Assembly: GCA_965644295.1 (NCBI GenBank)
Contig: CBFFRP010000423.1
Coordinates: 310,001-374,000 of the forward strand
Length of the DNA: 64,000 nt
Direction: 5' to 3'
Origin: Paraphysomonas bandaiensis
Taxonomy: Eukaryota > Chrysophyceae
Under the pieces are notes generated by a model. The model was not told the origin of the DNA and did not search any database. It was given only the letters and a program-made list of their open reading frames with translations. Positions 1 to 14,473 of the stretch are shown here, piece by piece (position 1 is the stretch's first letter; each line of letters starts with the position of its first letter). The translations under genes and the position numbers were made by a program.

Positions 1-111
1 TTATTCATTATTTTTTAGATCGAGGTTGCCGAGTAAATCTCGAGTTTGGCTAAAGTCGAGTTTTGCATTTCTCAAGTTTTGGCGTTGTATGAAGTGTGAA
101 GTGAGCCTTGC

Positions 112-235
112 TATCTTCAGACGAAGATACTGGCATTTCGATGATGGCAGTGATTTTGAGGAGACGAATACCCCCGGTTTTACGAAAACAGGGGTTTGAG
201 TGGAACTAAAGTGCCAGTATCTTTGTCTGAAGATA
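112..235. repeat. Imperfect 24-bp inverted repeat (small foldback)
   Basis: Bases 112-135 and 212-235 are reverse complements at 23 of 24 positions and enclose a 76-base spacer. This could be a worn MITE or a transcribed hairpin. The rest of bases 1-585 shows no gene. Confidence 0.6.
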
Positions 236-585
236 ATAAATAGGCTGCTTTTCCAGGGAACTTGAAAGATCCGATGATGTGTCCGGAGTTCTGTCAACTA
301 CTATTGTTTGTGATGAATACTATATTTGAAGACAGTATTTTATGAAATATTTCAGGTAAATTAAAATGTAATGACTGTATGAGTGACTGTATAGTGAATT
401 TAATTAAAGTCCCTCCAGAACCCTGAATGCTAACCATAATTCTGATATAAAATCATAGAACAATTTACTAGAAGTACTATAATTAACTATAAGTACTGTA
501 ATTATTTAGACGCTATTACTTAAAGTGAGCTATTAAACACATTGTATGCACTGCAGTTTGCTTCAGTTAGGATTGGATTTGGTTA

Positions 586-1545
586 ATGGTACGTGTAGAA
601 CGGAGAGGCCGAAAGAAGCGAACTCCACGAAGGCATCACATGAATAGTGCTCACAAGACGAAGCTACTCGCACTTCGACATGCCTGACTTAGTTTTCGTG
701 ATATTGGGAAGCGGATGAAGCTAAATTCCGGCAATTTATGCAGAGTTTACAACAACAAAATCTCGACAAAAAGTTTCAACTGTACTCGTGGCTCCGGTTG
801 AAAGAGAAAAACAACTGAAAGAGACGATGCCTTGATTGTCAGAGAGGTACGAAGGAATCGAATGGTAAGTGGCCCACAACTTAAAACTCTTTTGCCTTCA
901 GTTAAGGTATCAGAACGGACGTTTAGACGCCGTATTAACTGCTGCTCCGACTTCCAATCACAATGGGTGACAAGAAAGCCCTTTGTTAGCAAACACAACA
1001 GAATTAGGAGATTGAAGTGGGCGAGAGCTCTTTTGAACAGTGGAGGAAAGTTATTAGGTCGACGAGTCCCCTTTCGTTCTTCGCTATCACCGAAAGCAGC
1101 GTTGCGGGAGAGCTGTTGGCGAAAGATATGATCCGGTCTGTACTACAGCGACAGTGAAGCATGACGATAAAATAACGGTTAGGGAATGTTTCTGTGCTCA
1201 TGGCGTAGGAGATTTGAACCATTTGGAGGGAATTTTAAGGAAGGAACAGTAACCTATACATCGTTGAAAACCATTTCTATACTAGTGCGGAGCGACTATA
1301 CCCCGATTTCGACTGTATTTTCCAAGAAGATCTTATTCGTATGGATTGGCTCGCTCAATCTCCTGATTAGAACCCGATACTAGACCATCACATGACAGAC
1401 TGATCTTCCAACGACCTAAACGAGTTTTTTCAGCTGCTACTGAAGATATGGAATGAACTCCCAGTTAGCTTATTGTCTGATCTAGTAGATAGCATGCCTT
1501 GATGGTGTCAAGAAGCTGAAGGATATGCCACTAAGTATTAAGTGG
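586..1545 (+). pseudogene. Tc1/mariner-family transposase, broken
   Basis: The stretch reads as a Tc1-like transposase only if several stops and frameshifts are passed. It starts at an ATG at 586 with a basic N-terminus. A Tc1/Tc3-type helix-turn-helix region follows (about 830-1020; motifs VREVRRNRMVSG, VSERTFRRRI, KPFVSKHNR). The first catalytic block, normally W-S-D-E-S-P-F, is present as DNA near 1060 (DESPF), but in a shifted frame. The block normally read as aQSPDlNPIE is near 1345-1375 (WLAQSPD, stop, NPI). A C-terminal remnant resembling the SMP and GYATKY motifs lies near 1490-1545. In-frame TGA codons near 686 and 797 confirm that it is inactive. No pair of terminal repeats could be placed, so the copy may be truncated or extend outside the window. 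Confidence 0.85.
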
Positions 1546-1745
1546 GTTTTTTTATATAAGAAGCTTAAAAATCAAGGTTTTGACACATTAATTAAGAAAA
1601 TTTTCACCAATTTTAAAGCTGAATAGCTCATTAGAAAGCACTAAAAAACTACACATTTCCTATTATTAGAGTAATGATATCCAGTTTTTACATTAGCTTA
1701 AAAGTGCAATTCCCAAAAAACCGTTGTTTTTTTTCGACATACCCT

Positions 1746-1775
1746 GTACATACATACATATACATACATACATAC
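1746..1775. repeat. (ACAT)n-type microsatellite
   Basis: A run of ACAT/TACA units follows the sequence accctgta. It lies between the dead Tc1 copy and the sirtuin start. Nothing else is recognisable in 1546-1994. Confidence 0.7.
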
Positions 1776-1994
1776 CGCCGTGTGTCCAGTGGTCGGTATA
1801 TGAGGAGAGCCCTATGAGCGAGTCATGTCTGCGAACATTATCCACAGGACTCATAATTTACTCTTTCCAGACAATTTCAGTGTATACTGAAGGTGTGTCT
1901 GTGCAGATATTCGACTATGACTTCCCCTGACAGAGGTAGTTAACTGATCACTTGTCATATATATACACGTGTGCTTCTATATATTCCCGACCAT

Positions 1995-3461
1995 ATGAAA
2001 AAATCAGCCAAAGAAGCTGTCCAAAATAAGAGCAAAGCATCACCTCGAAAGCAACTATGTAGTTTTTCTACTATTGAGGATGTGATCAGTGCGATCAACT
2101 CATGTAACAATATTTTAGTCATCAGCGGGGCTGGTATATCAGTGTCGTGTGGTATTCCAGATTTTCGATCGAAGAATGGTATATACAATACTCTCTGCTG
2201 CCAAGATATTGGAATTCCAGCTGCTGAGCTGCTCTTTGATTTATCATACTTTTTGATGGAGCCAGGTAGGTAGTCGTTGTAATATACGTCGAATGTTTTA
2301 GTTATGTGCTTCGTATCAGAACCGTTTTACAAGTATGCTCATAATTTGATGCCTCAAGACGTCACCCCTTCACTGTCACATCACTTTGTTGCGATGCTTG
2401 AGTCCAGGAAGAAGCTTCTGCGTAATTACACACAAAATATCGACGGTCTTGAGAGGGTGGCTGGAGTGACACGGCTTGCTGAGTGCCACGGCTCAATGGG
2501 TCTCTTCAAGTGCGTTAAGTGTAAGAGAAAGATAAAACGAGAGGAAGTCGTCTCAGATGTGGTAGCTGGACGGGTGCCTCGGTGCTCTGTCTGTTCAGGC
2601 CTGATGGTGATAATCTGTTGTTGTAGGTTTCTAGTGTAATTTTTACTTGTATACCATAGAAACCAGCGATAACTTTTTTTGGGGAGGCATTAGATCCATC
2701 TATTTCCAGGTATTTAAAAGACGATATTAAGCGCTGTGACTTGGTACTTGTGATGGGCACCTCGCTTAAAGTCGGTGGCGCGGTGTTGTCATTATTGGGA
2801 GACATCAAATCGGATGTTCCCCAGATTCTGTTGAATCTTGAGGCAGTGTCGCCACCAAAAGGACTCAGCGATGGATTTGACGTCTCTTTACTCGGGAAGT
2901 GTGATGAGGTCATCGCCTGGTTATGTACAGCCTTAGGATGGGGTAAGTTTAACACGTAGCAGACGCTGATTGACCGAATTCATCTGTTGCTATGGAATTG
3001 TGTTTTTGATTGAGGTTAACTGTTCTACAGATATTAATTCCTCAAGTTTTGCACCTGCAAAGATCAACAAAAATCGCAAGCGGAAAGTTACTGAAGCAAC
3101 TGTATCGCACGAAGGGACTATTCGAGAGTCGACGAAGGAGTTGCCCTGCTGTCGCCGCAAAGGTGAAAGAGTGTATTGTTTCACGACTCCTGGCGAGGAC
3201 CTACACCCTGATCTTGAAGGGTGTCCTGTGGTATCTCCGTACGTCACAGATACTGAATACAATGATAGCTCAGAGCAGAATCGTAATAAACGTATTGACC
3301 TCCCTCTTCCCAGTGCCGATATGTCTATGGAGACAAAAGTTACGTATGACCCTCAGTCTGATGACGATAAAACTAGTATCTGCTTTGCGAAACGCAGCAC
3401 TGGAAGAAATTTGCGTCAATTACGGTGTACGTCGAAGAGTGATGATTTTGTGTACTTTTAG
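1995..3461 (+). CDS. Sir2-family NAD-dependent deacetylase (sirtuin), four exons
   Basis: The predicted protein is a class I (SIRT2-like) sirtuin, which removes acyl groups from lysines using NAD. The exons I infer are 1995-2265, 2320-2606, 2660-2942 and 3031-3461, giving 423 residues. NAD-binding GAGIS and DFRS are near residues 50-65. TQNIDGLER and the catalytic histidine in AECHGSM follow. The zinc ribbon has two CxxC pairs (CVKC, CSVC). The KPAITFFGE block is restored only by splicing out 2607-2659, and MGTSLKV lies in exon 3. The first intron ends at 2319, because that acceptor restores the family pattern EPFYKYA. The last exon encodes about 140 low-complexity residues with a basic KNRKRK stretch, which may direct nuclear import. 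It converges with the Rep-like gene downstream. Confidence 0.93.
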
Positions 3462-3828
3462 TTTGCATGTTTTAGTGTTCTCGTCAGTGATATATAATTG
3501 TTGTATATTATAATTATTACTGAATAAGATACTGTTGAGTTTTGCTTAAAGTTGGGCAATGAAAATCAATCGCATTAAACAATGAGAGAATTCGAATGTC
3601 TGCTCTTTATTCCCATTGAAAAGTAAGAACGTAAGTCATATATATAGTCATGTGTATATCAAAGGTATAATGCTATATAGTGTTACTAAGTTGTTACTAA
3701 GTGTGAACAGAAGTAAGTGTTACTAAGTGTCGAAAGGTTATGTAAGTAAAAGTTACGTTGTATCGAATGTTAGTTAATGGTAAAAATGGAACAAACTAAG
3801 ACTAAGGAACAGATAGCAAAAAATATTA
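3462..3828. other. Convergent spacer with TTACTAAG repeats
   Basis: This is the shared 3' region of the sirtuin and the minus-strand HUH gene. The word GTTACTAAG recurs three times between about 3681 and 3730, and a further TTACTAAG lies at the end of the HUH gene. These could mark the end of the HUH element, but I could not define a boundary. Confidence 0.4.
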
Positions 3829-5277
3829 CTAAGTAGAAACAAACGATGCAGGAAGAAGTGCTAAGTTAGCCGACGGAAATGAATTGGTTTCAGTGAGCTG
3901 GTCATGATTCCGTGATGTCTCCAGTTCGGCTGTTCTAGCTGCCACATGCTGCTGCTCGTTTAAAATATCCATCCTCTTGCGGCGAATATTAGTAACGATT
4001 TGAATCATTTCATCCAACGTATCTGGACAAGTAAGATCATGCAATGTCTGATATAAGGGATCAGGACGGCGGTCTTCCATGATCGAATACTCTGCAGGAT
4101 CTTCAGGCAAGGGAGTAAAATCTTCCTCCAAAGAACGAGGCTGAATGCGTGGACTTTTACTTGCGCTCTGGAGGATATTCTGGATACGATGTATAGGAGT
4201 TATATGAGCTATACTGGAGATACCTTTCTGTCTATCATCATTATGAGGAGTCCTAATAGAGGGTTCACGTATTCTGGGTGAAGAACCAAGGGGTCCTGAA
4301 ATGAAATATCTTTCTCCAGTCCTCAGGCTGTGCATGGAATCGAAGAAAATGCGATCGGTGTCCTCAATTGTTGTATTTTTTGGACTGAACACAACTTTCC
4401 AGAGTGCTTCTCCTTCGTGGGTGTTGATTTTTGAATATTTTCGAATCCACTCTGGCGAAGGAATGTATCCACCAGATTGCATGGCATACATTGCTGTGTA
4501 CCTAAGAGGAGTAATGCACGGAAAAAGCACACGCATGAGAAACTTATACATTTCAGCAGTAAAATTCCTTTGCGTAAGTTGAACTTTACCTTCGTCAATA
4601 GATGTTAACTGAGACATATGTTTTAGGCGACCTTGTTCAAGATGAGCCCGTGGAATGTTGTGACATCTAAATTGAAACCAGGTCTGCCCTTCGTCCTTGA
4701 GAATATATCCGCACATGGTCGTAAAATCTTGTGTTTTAGTGAGCGGTTTGCAAAGAACTCTATGACCTTTACCTTTGTCGGTAAGAAAACTTTTGATAAA
4801 AGGACCAAGAACTTTAACAGCTTGTGGGGTACACGGGAAAAGGCACGAAAAAACTCCTTGCAGGTGAAGATTGTGGGCTCTGCGGCCCACTTCTGTGGAT
4901 AGTCCTCCTTTGATGCAGAAAGTTTGAACGAATGAGAAAATTTCGTCCAATGCCGGCACCGCTATGTCTGACTTTACTTTTGTGACAGTCAGAGACCATT
5001 GTGTCAAAGGATATCTTTCCCATCCAGGTGGCAAAAACGTTTTTAGAATTCTTCGCTGATACGGTGCCAGCAATGCAGTATCAGCAGGGTTGGAATACGA
5101 CTCTTCAGGTGCGACTTCCAGTTGTTCTGAACTGTCTGACTCATCGTTGTTATCTATGAAGTCTAAATCTGATGGAGAAGCTTCGTCCTCTACAGACGAC
5201 GCAAACAGATCATCGGAATCAGAGTCGCATACAGCTTGATCGTCAATAAAACGAGAACAAAAGCGCCGTTTTTTCAT
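3829..5277 (-). CDS. Rep-like HUH endonuclease, probably from a rolling-circle transposon (replitron-like) or a CRESS-type replicon
   Basis: This intronless 482-residue protein starts at the ATG at 5277; an in-frame TTG lies upstream at 5313. The N-terminus carries a basic patch (MKKRR) and then a long acidic, serine-rich stretch (about residues 18-60). The three rolling-circle initiator motifs occur in the right order. Motif I-like WSLTVT is at residues 94-99. Motif II-like HLQG is at 138-141, with another histidine at 135. Motif III YILK (YxxK, the candidate nicking tyrosine) is at 191-194. Spacing and the HLQG form resemble CRESS-DNA replication proteins and eukaryotic HUH transposases. 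No Walker A box or SF1/SF3 helicase was found in the remaining 290 residues, unlike Helitrons and intact CRESS Reps. The frame is uninterrupted, so the copy may be recent or domesticated. Direct repeats lie just upstream of the start. Confidence 0.7.
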   Translation of the reverse strand: MKKRRFCSRFIDDQAVCDSDSDDLFASSVEDEASPSDLDFIDNNDESDSSEQLEVAPEESYSNPADTALLAPYQRRILKTFLPPGWERYPLTQWSLTVTKVKSDIAVPALDEIFSFVQTFCIKGGLSTEVGRRAHNLHLQGVFSCLFPCTPQAVKVLGPFIKSFLTDKGKGHRVLCKPLTKTQDFTTMCGYILKDEGQTWFQFRCHNIPRAHLEQGRLKHMSQLTSIDEGKVQLTQRNFTAEMYKFLMRVLFPCITPLRYTAMYAMQSGGYIPSPEWIRKYSKINTHEGEALWKVVFSPKNTTIEDTDRIFFDSMHSLRTGERYFISGPLGSSPRIREPSIRTPHNDDRQKGISSIAHITPIHRIQNILQSASKSPRIQPRSLEEDFTPLPEDPAEYSIMEDRRPDPLYQTLHDLTCPDTLDEMIQIVTNIRRKRMDILNEQQHVAARTAELETSRNHDQLTETNSFPSANLALLPASFVST

Positions 5278-5385
5278 CGTTTTGTCCAAAAAACACACCG
5301 CAGAAGAAGCCAATCAGAAATGGAGGTTGCCAATAAAAAAGTGTCACTCCGACGCACACTGTGAGGACAAGGATCTTTGTCGTGG

Positions 5386-5451
5386 TAACTCTGACTTGAT
5401 TGCAGTGAAATCTTTGTAGTGATGATAACTCTGACTTGATTGCAGTGAAAT
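5386..5451. repeat. Two 26-bp direct repeats upstream of the HUH gene (iteron-like)
   Basis: The block starting TAACTCTGACTTGATTGCAG occurs at 5386-5411 and 5426-5451, a period of 40 bp, with related flanks (ATCTTTGT). It sits about 110-175 bp before the HUH start codon. Rep proteins commonly bind direct repeats near their own promoter. That role is inferred here. Confidence 0.6.
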
Positions 5452-5539
5452 TGTGATTGTATAGTAATCGCAAAGCTGACTAAAGTGTGACGTCGAACAG
5501 AACATTGAAGTATGGGCAGGTACTGGTATGTGACACCAT

Positions 5540-5704
5540 TTTGGAATTCCAAGAAGCAGATTTTGGGATGGTTTGAGGGAACAAGTTAACGTCATCCAGC
5601 TGAAATCTTGATGTCGTATTGCTCAGAATAAAAGAAACCGCAACTTCAATTTTGAAGTAGCGAATGCCACGTACTTAGTTAGTTATTTGGAATTCCAAGA
5701 AGCA
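5540..5704. repeat. 19-bp direct repeat pair
   Basis: TTTGGAATTCCAAGAAGCA occurs at 5540-5558 and again at 5686-5704, in the spacer between the HUH gene and the downstream gene. It includes the palindrome TTGGAATTCCAA. It could be a transposon footprint or a regulatory site. Confidence 0.6.
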
Positions 5705-5794
5705 ATATGAGAGAGCGAAAACACTGTGAGTTGTGCTATTATGTCACTCTTCTCAAGTCAGTTTTGTTAGTGCCAAAAATACTCAGTATTGACT

Positions 5795-6535
5795 ATGTTA
5801 TCCACACCTTTGAGTTCAAACAGTAGGACTGACTCTCAGTCGTCGTCATCTTCGTGTTCAAGTTGCTACAGCAGCCCTTTCAAGAGACGACAATGTGAAA
5901 TGGTACAGCAACTACACGAAACCTGTCCAAACTACAACCGATGTGAAGGGCTTTTACAAGTATGGAAGAAAGAGAAAGATTTATATGACCCAGAAGTCTT
6001 TGTGATGTGCTCCTCTAGAAATAAAGAATGCAGATACATGGTTCGTATAGCAAGCTTCAATACTAGCTGTCTATGCGGGAGAGCTATTGTAAAGGTGTAT
6101 GCCTCATTATGTATATAATATGTAGCTAAAATAAGCTTTTTGTAGGGTAATTTAATCACTCGACACAGTGAGAGTGACAAATGGGTTCACATGACCTGTA
6201 GGAATGCGGAGAGTGTGGATGGAAGTGCACCAATTTGTGCTGTGTGTCTCGAGGTTATTGAAGATGACGCAAGCACTATGCCGGTTAACATTGGAGGGAA
6301 ACGTGGAGTAAAGCATTTGGAATGCGCAGTGAAAGCTCAGTCCGAGTACGTCGTTGATTTATGTGCTGATTTACAGCATGAAACCGTGTTTGAAGTGGAA
6401 AAAGAAGACCATGCAGATGAGGTAGTGGATAAGCTCGACTCACTGCGCAATGCTCTCAGTCGTGGTAAAAAGAGAAATGCATCAGAAATGACTTTAAGCT
6501 CCAGAGACCCCCGGCTAGTATCTGGTAATAAGTAG
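5795..6535 (+). CDS. Small cysteine/histidine-rich, putative zinc-binding protein
   Basis: Two exons (5795-6094 and 6146-6535) encode 229 residues. I do not recognise the family. A serine-rich N-terminus is followed by spaced cysteines: CPNYNRC, a cysteine in KECRY, CLCGRAIVKG, then WVHMTC and ICAVC. The pattern C-x-C-G...I.kG...W-V-H-x2-C resembles zinc modules such as PARP-type or GRF-like fingers, in which a conserved WVH..C closes the metal site. The C-terminal third is acidic, then basic (RGKKRN). The intron at 6095-6145 falls inside this motif, and splicing is what brings CGRAIVK next to GNLITRH. It is divergent from the HUH gene and 517 bp from it. Metal binding is inferred; function is unknown. 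Confidence 0.7.
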
Positions 6536-7078
6536 TGGTACTAGAGTAGTAGAGTGTGGAGCTGGAGTACTACTATAGGGCTGTTGGGTAATAATCAGTT
6601 TATTCATTGTATGTACAGTTATTGCTCTTTTGTTACAAGCGCAAGCAATAATGAGAACTAGATGGTACTGTCTGTAATAAACTATAAGATTAGGTGAAAT
6701 TTATATATGCTCAAGATTTGTCGTTAATTTGCAGCAAACGCATGCATGTGTATGTAGTGCTGTAGTTTTAGTTTAGCCACCGACCTCGTTGACCAACACG
6801 TCTTCCTCTGAGGACTGACTCAAAGAATCCAAAACTAATTAGATATATACTAAATTGCTTCAAGTGTCTTTTATAATCAGGCTTGCGTAACCATTAATGG
6901 CGACGCATTGCTTCCCCCATTTTTATGGCCTTTGATTACTATTGCTTCATCGCTTTAGAAAGAAGTAAATGGAAAGTGTTAATAATTAGACTAAGTACTA
7001 GCTATTTAACCGCAATGATGAGCAGTTCGTTCCATGTTACAGGTCAGATAGCTAATGCGAACAATATTCTTAAACATC
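6536..7078. other. Intergenic stretch with no supported gene
   Basis: The sequence is AT-rich and contains only short chance open frames. One of these (6925-7137) runs into the left arm of the hairpin that follows. Confidence 0.5.
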
Positions 7079-7238
7079 AATCGCAACTTGAAAGGATTTG
7101 CAGTTTGCTTGATGGCACCAAAGCTGAAACATTCTGACTGTACAAGCCACTAATATTTCGGAGCAAGTAGCTTGCACAGTCAGAATGTTTCAGCTTTGAT
7201 GCCATCAAGCAAACTGCAAATCCTTTCAAGTTGCGATT
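7079..7238. repeat. Near-perfect 69-bp inverted repeat with a 22-bp loop
   Basis: Arms 7079-7147 and 7170-7238 are reverse complements at 67 of 69 positions. The two differences are transitions. In a minus-strand transcript both would be G-U wobbles, so that RNA would fold into an unbroken stem. It may be a small-RNA precursor, a palindromic duplication or a MITE core. The flanks (6536-7078 and 7239-7657) contain no gene I can support. Confidence 0.85.
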
Positions 7239-7657
7239 TGGCTTCCAAACCAGTCGTTTTCAATATGTAGATTGGTGTGTAAGAGGTTGTAGTGTGTTGT
7301 TGTCATACTTGTGCCTTCTAAGTGATGACGATAGAACCCCACAGAACAAGATTTCATAGATGTTTTCAAAGGTAACTGTAGGACATGAAGCCTACTGCTA
7401 TATACCGTTCTTTAGCTTTGTTTTGACCTAATGTATGTTGCATTGGTTCTACTTCACCTGCTATGACATCATTCTTCTATAGCGCGTAGCTATATGCGAG
7501 TATATGTATGTATTTGATAGCTACCGGATTCCACTTGGTCAGATAAAATCATGGAATATTTATATCACCAAAGATGTGAGCCAAACATATTTTCATTTCT
7601 GTACTACTATGCCATTTTAACTACCTAAACTTAAAGTATCAAGGCTGCGATATCGGT

Positions 7658-8233
7658 TCAGAGCTTATGCTCTTTGACAACAGCTTTGACATTTTCAAGG
7701 AAAAAATCAACATCAAAGCTATCTTCGCTGTAGTGCAAGCCATCACAGCTTGCTTCAAATACATCTAATACTTCCTTGTCACCTTTTCTGGCGAGGGAAA
7801 GGAGGTTAGCGAGAAAATCTATAAATATAATACATAAGGCATCAGTGGCCCGTAGGAGAATATACATACCTGATCCCGCTTCGAGCTTGTTGGACCGTAC
7901 CATATGTTTTATTGCCTTCAGCAAAGTTGTTGTACTGGGAACTTGATGTGTAAGCTCATAGTTTTCCGAAAACTGTTCCGCCTTTTCTTTCTCTTCGCAC
8001 TCTATACGTAGTTTCTCTATATAGCTGAGGTAGTCATCTCTATTGTTAGCGACAACAACAATGTCAGTTCCGACGGGAACAACTCTTTCATCCGAAACTA
8101 GAATATCAGCAATAATGCCAGGGTCGTCGACATCCATACCAATAGTGACTCCTCCTACAGTTACCTCGCATATAGTTTCGTCTCTATTAAAAGCCTCACC
8201 AGCGCGCTTAAACCACTTATCAACTGAACCCAT
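7658..8233 (-). CDS. Protein with a degenerate lipoyl/biotinyl-type domain
   Basis: Two exons (8233-7870 and 7818-7658) separated by a 51-bp intron encode 174 residues. Residues 1-60 follow the lipoyl-domain pattern seen in 2-oxoacid dehydrogenase E2 proteins. There is a KWFKRAGE segment, then ICEV, TIGMDVDDPGIIADILV and a final VPVGTDIVVV. At the hairpin where lipoyl domains carry TDKA, this protein has VGGV, so the lysine acceptor is missing. The rest (YLSYIEKLRIECEEKEKAE and after) looks helical and is not recognised. The intron is a multiple of three and has no in-frame stop, so retention would add 17 residues. No mitochondrial presequence is visible. It is probably a non-catalytic scaffold or binding domain rather than a dehydrogenase subunit. 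Confidence 0.6.
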   Translation of the reverse strand: MGSVDKWFKRAGEAFNRDETICEVTVGGVTIGMDVDDPGIIADILVSDERVVPVGTDIVVVANNRDDYLSYIEKLRIECEEKEKAEQFSENYELTHQVPSTTTLLKAIKHMVRSNKLEAGSGMYILLRATDALCIIFIDFLANLLSLARKGDKEVLDVFEASCDGLHYSEDSFDVDFFLENVKAVVKEHKL

Positions 8234-8918
8234 TTCAGCATTCTATAAACATATGAATTCAAACATCATCATATATTTATCATACATACATTCATTTGAG
8301 GCATTTTTAAAGTTTTATGGCTGCTAGCAGAGGAACAAAACGAACACAACATAACTTCTAGTTTATTCATATGGTAAAGACGTATGCCACTGCTAGCTCG
8401 TAGTAGATTTATCATTGTTCTTGTTATTCTATGTTGAACTCGAATTAAATATTTTCTATGGCATAACGGGAGTGTGTTAGATGTATAGATGAATTCTGAG
8501 AGATAACTAAGTCCTTTGCCACGCATATTACATACCACACATACACAGTGCAGAAGTACATATATACATATACACACAGTTCTGTGTAGAGCAGTACACC
8601 CTGCATATACAGCAGTACAACATTTATAGCAGTACATACACACGTATATTCCATCAAAAACCCTCATTTTATCATCTGTGTATCTAACCACAGCGTACCC
8701 ATCGAGTAAAAACTACTGATATCTATAGTATATATACTGCTGTACTGTACGTACGCGTAGTAGAGGTAGGAACTACACGGTGCATTTCTGGTGCGGTTCC
8801 TAGCTACGTGTGTATCATGATCATGATCACGTACACACACATATATATATATATATACTCTACGTGTGGTGCTAATAACTAAAAGTATAAATTACAGTCA
8901 TTCATTGAGACTAATTCC
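8234..8918. other. Divergent intergenic region with TA repeats and a palindrome
   Basis: No gene is supported. It holds a palindromic TGATCATGATCA at 8818-8829, a (TA)n run at about 8840-8858, and GCAGTACA/CATATACA-type low-complexity sequence at 8540-8650. It probably contains the promoters of the divergent genes at 8233 and 8919. Confidence 0.5.
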
Positions 8919-9395
8919 ATGCAAGAACCATTCGTAGATGATATCGAATCAGGGGGTCCATACAACGACACCCCTGCGTCCTCCTCTCAATACTTCTGGA
9001 CTAAGAAGAAACTGTACGAGGGGGAGTGGCGAACATATCTGGTTCCAGTCCCTCTGTGGAGAGCTATCGCTACTCTCATACTCATATACACTTTTGCATA
9101 TTCATGTGATTTTATAGACAGTTTATGTACACAAGCTTCAAAGTTTACATGCGCTGTAACGCTCTTGGCCTGTACGGGTTATTTCGGGTGGGCAATATGG
9201 TGGGATGTGCCATATGCTGTACCGCCTACTTGGACCTTTATAAAACGACAAGGCTTTAACGCGTGCTGGGTATTAACATGGCTAATTTATAATGCGGTGT
9301 TGATTGGACTTGCAGTATTCGTATGCGTTTTAACTGTTGTTATAAATTATGGTGATTTAGAAGAAATTTTTAAGTGGGAATGCTTTCGCCGTTAG
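8919..9395 (+). CDS. Small multi-pass membrane protein of unknown function
   Basis: This single exon encodes 158 residues. The first 45 residues are polar and acidic. At least three hydrophobic segments follow: about residues 48-68 (ATLILIYTFAYSC), 75-95 (CAVTLLACTGYFGWAIWW) and 118-144 (CWVLTWLIYNAVLIGLAVF). The short tail is charged. The composition is rich in tryptophan and cysteine. I recognise no family. It could be an organelle or plasma-membrane protein; there is no cleavable signal peptide. The next 325 bp hold nothing I can identify and form the 3' side facing the USP47 homologue. Confidence 0.65.
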   Translation: MQEPFVDDIESGGPYNDTPASSSQYFWTKKKLYEGEWRTYLVPVPLWRAIATLILIYTFAYSCDFIDSLCTQASKFTCAVTLLACTGYFGWAIWWDVPYAVPPTWTFIKRQGFNACWVLTWLIYNAVLIGLAVFVCVLTVVINYGDLEEIFKWECFRR

Positions 9396-9720
9396 TTACC
9401 ACGGATGTAGCACTAAATGAATTGAGTTTTCAACCCTTTAACACCTATTCATGTATGTATGAAATTGTAAGGGCTCATTTTAAGTATTACTGTTGAGTTC
9501 AAGCTAACAAACTGATTTTGAGACTTCTGTATGGTTTAAGCGGTTATATGCAACTACACAACTATTGCAAAAAACGTATGGTCTTTGCAGGAGAAAGAAA
9601 AAAGGAAGGGTCAAAAACTATAGTAGCTAGTGTCTGTCGTAAACAGCATTATTATTCTCATCTCAACACTTTAGGAGTAGAGAGTATGATGTAAAAGAAT
9701 TAAAGCTATCACACACGAAA

Positions 9721-14473
<4,753 letters not shown>

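Noticed and set aside
3829-5313. Recent integration of a CRESS-DNA virus
   Set aside because: No capsid-like gene or SF3 helicase is nearby and the flanks are host genes; a transposon or domesticated gene is the better reading, though not proven.
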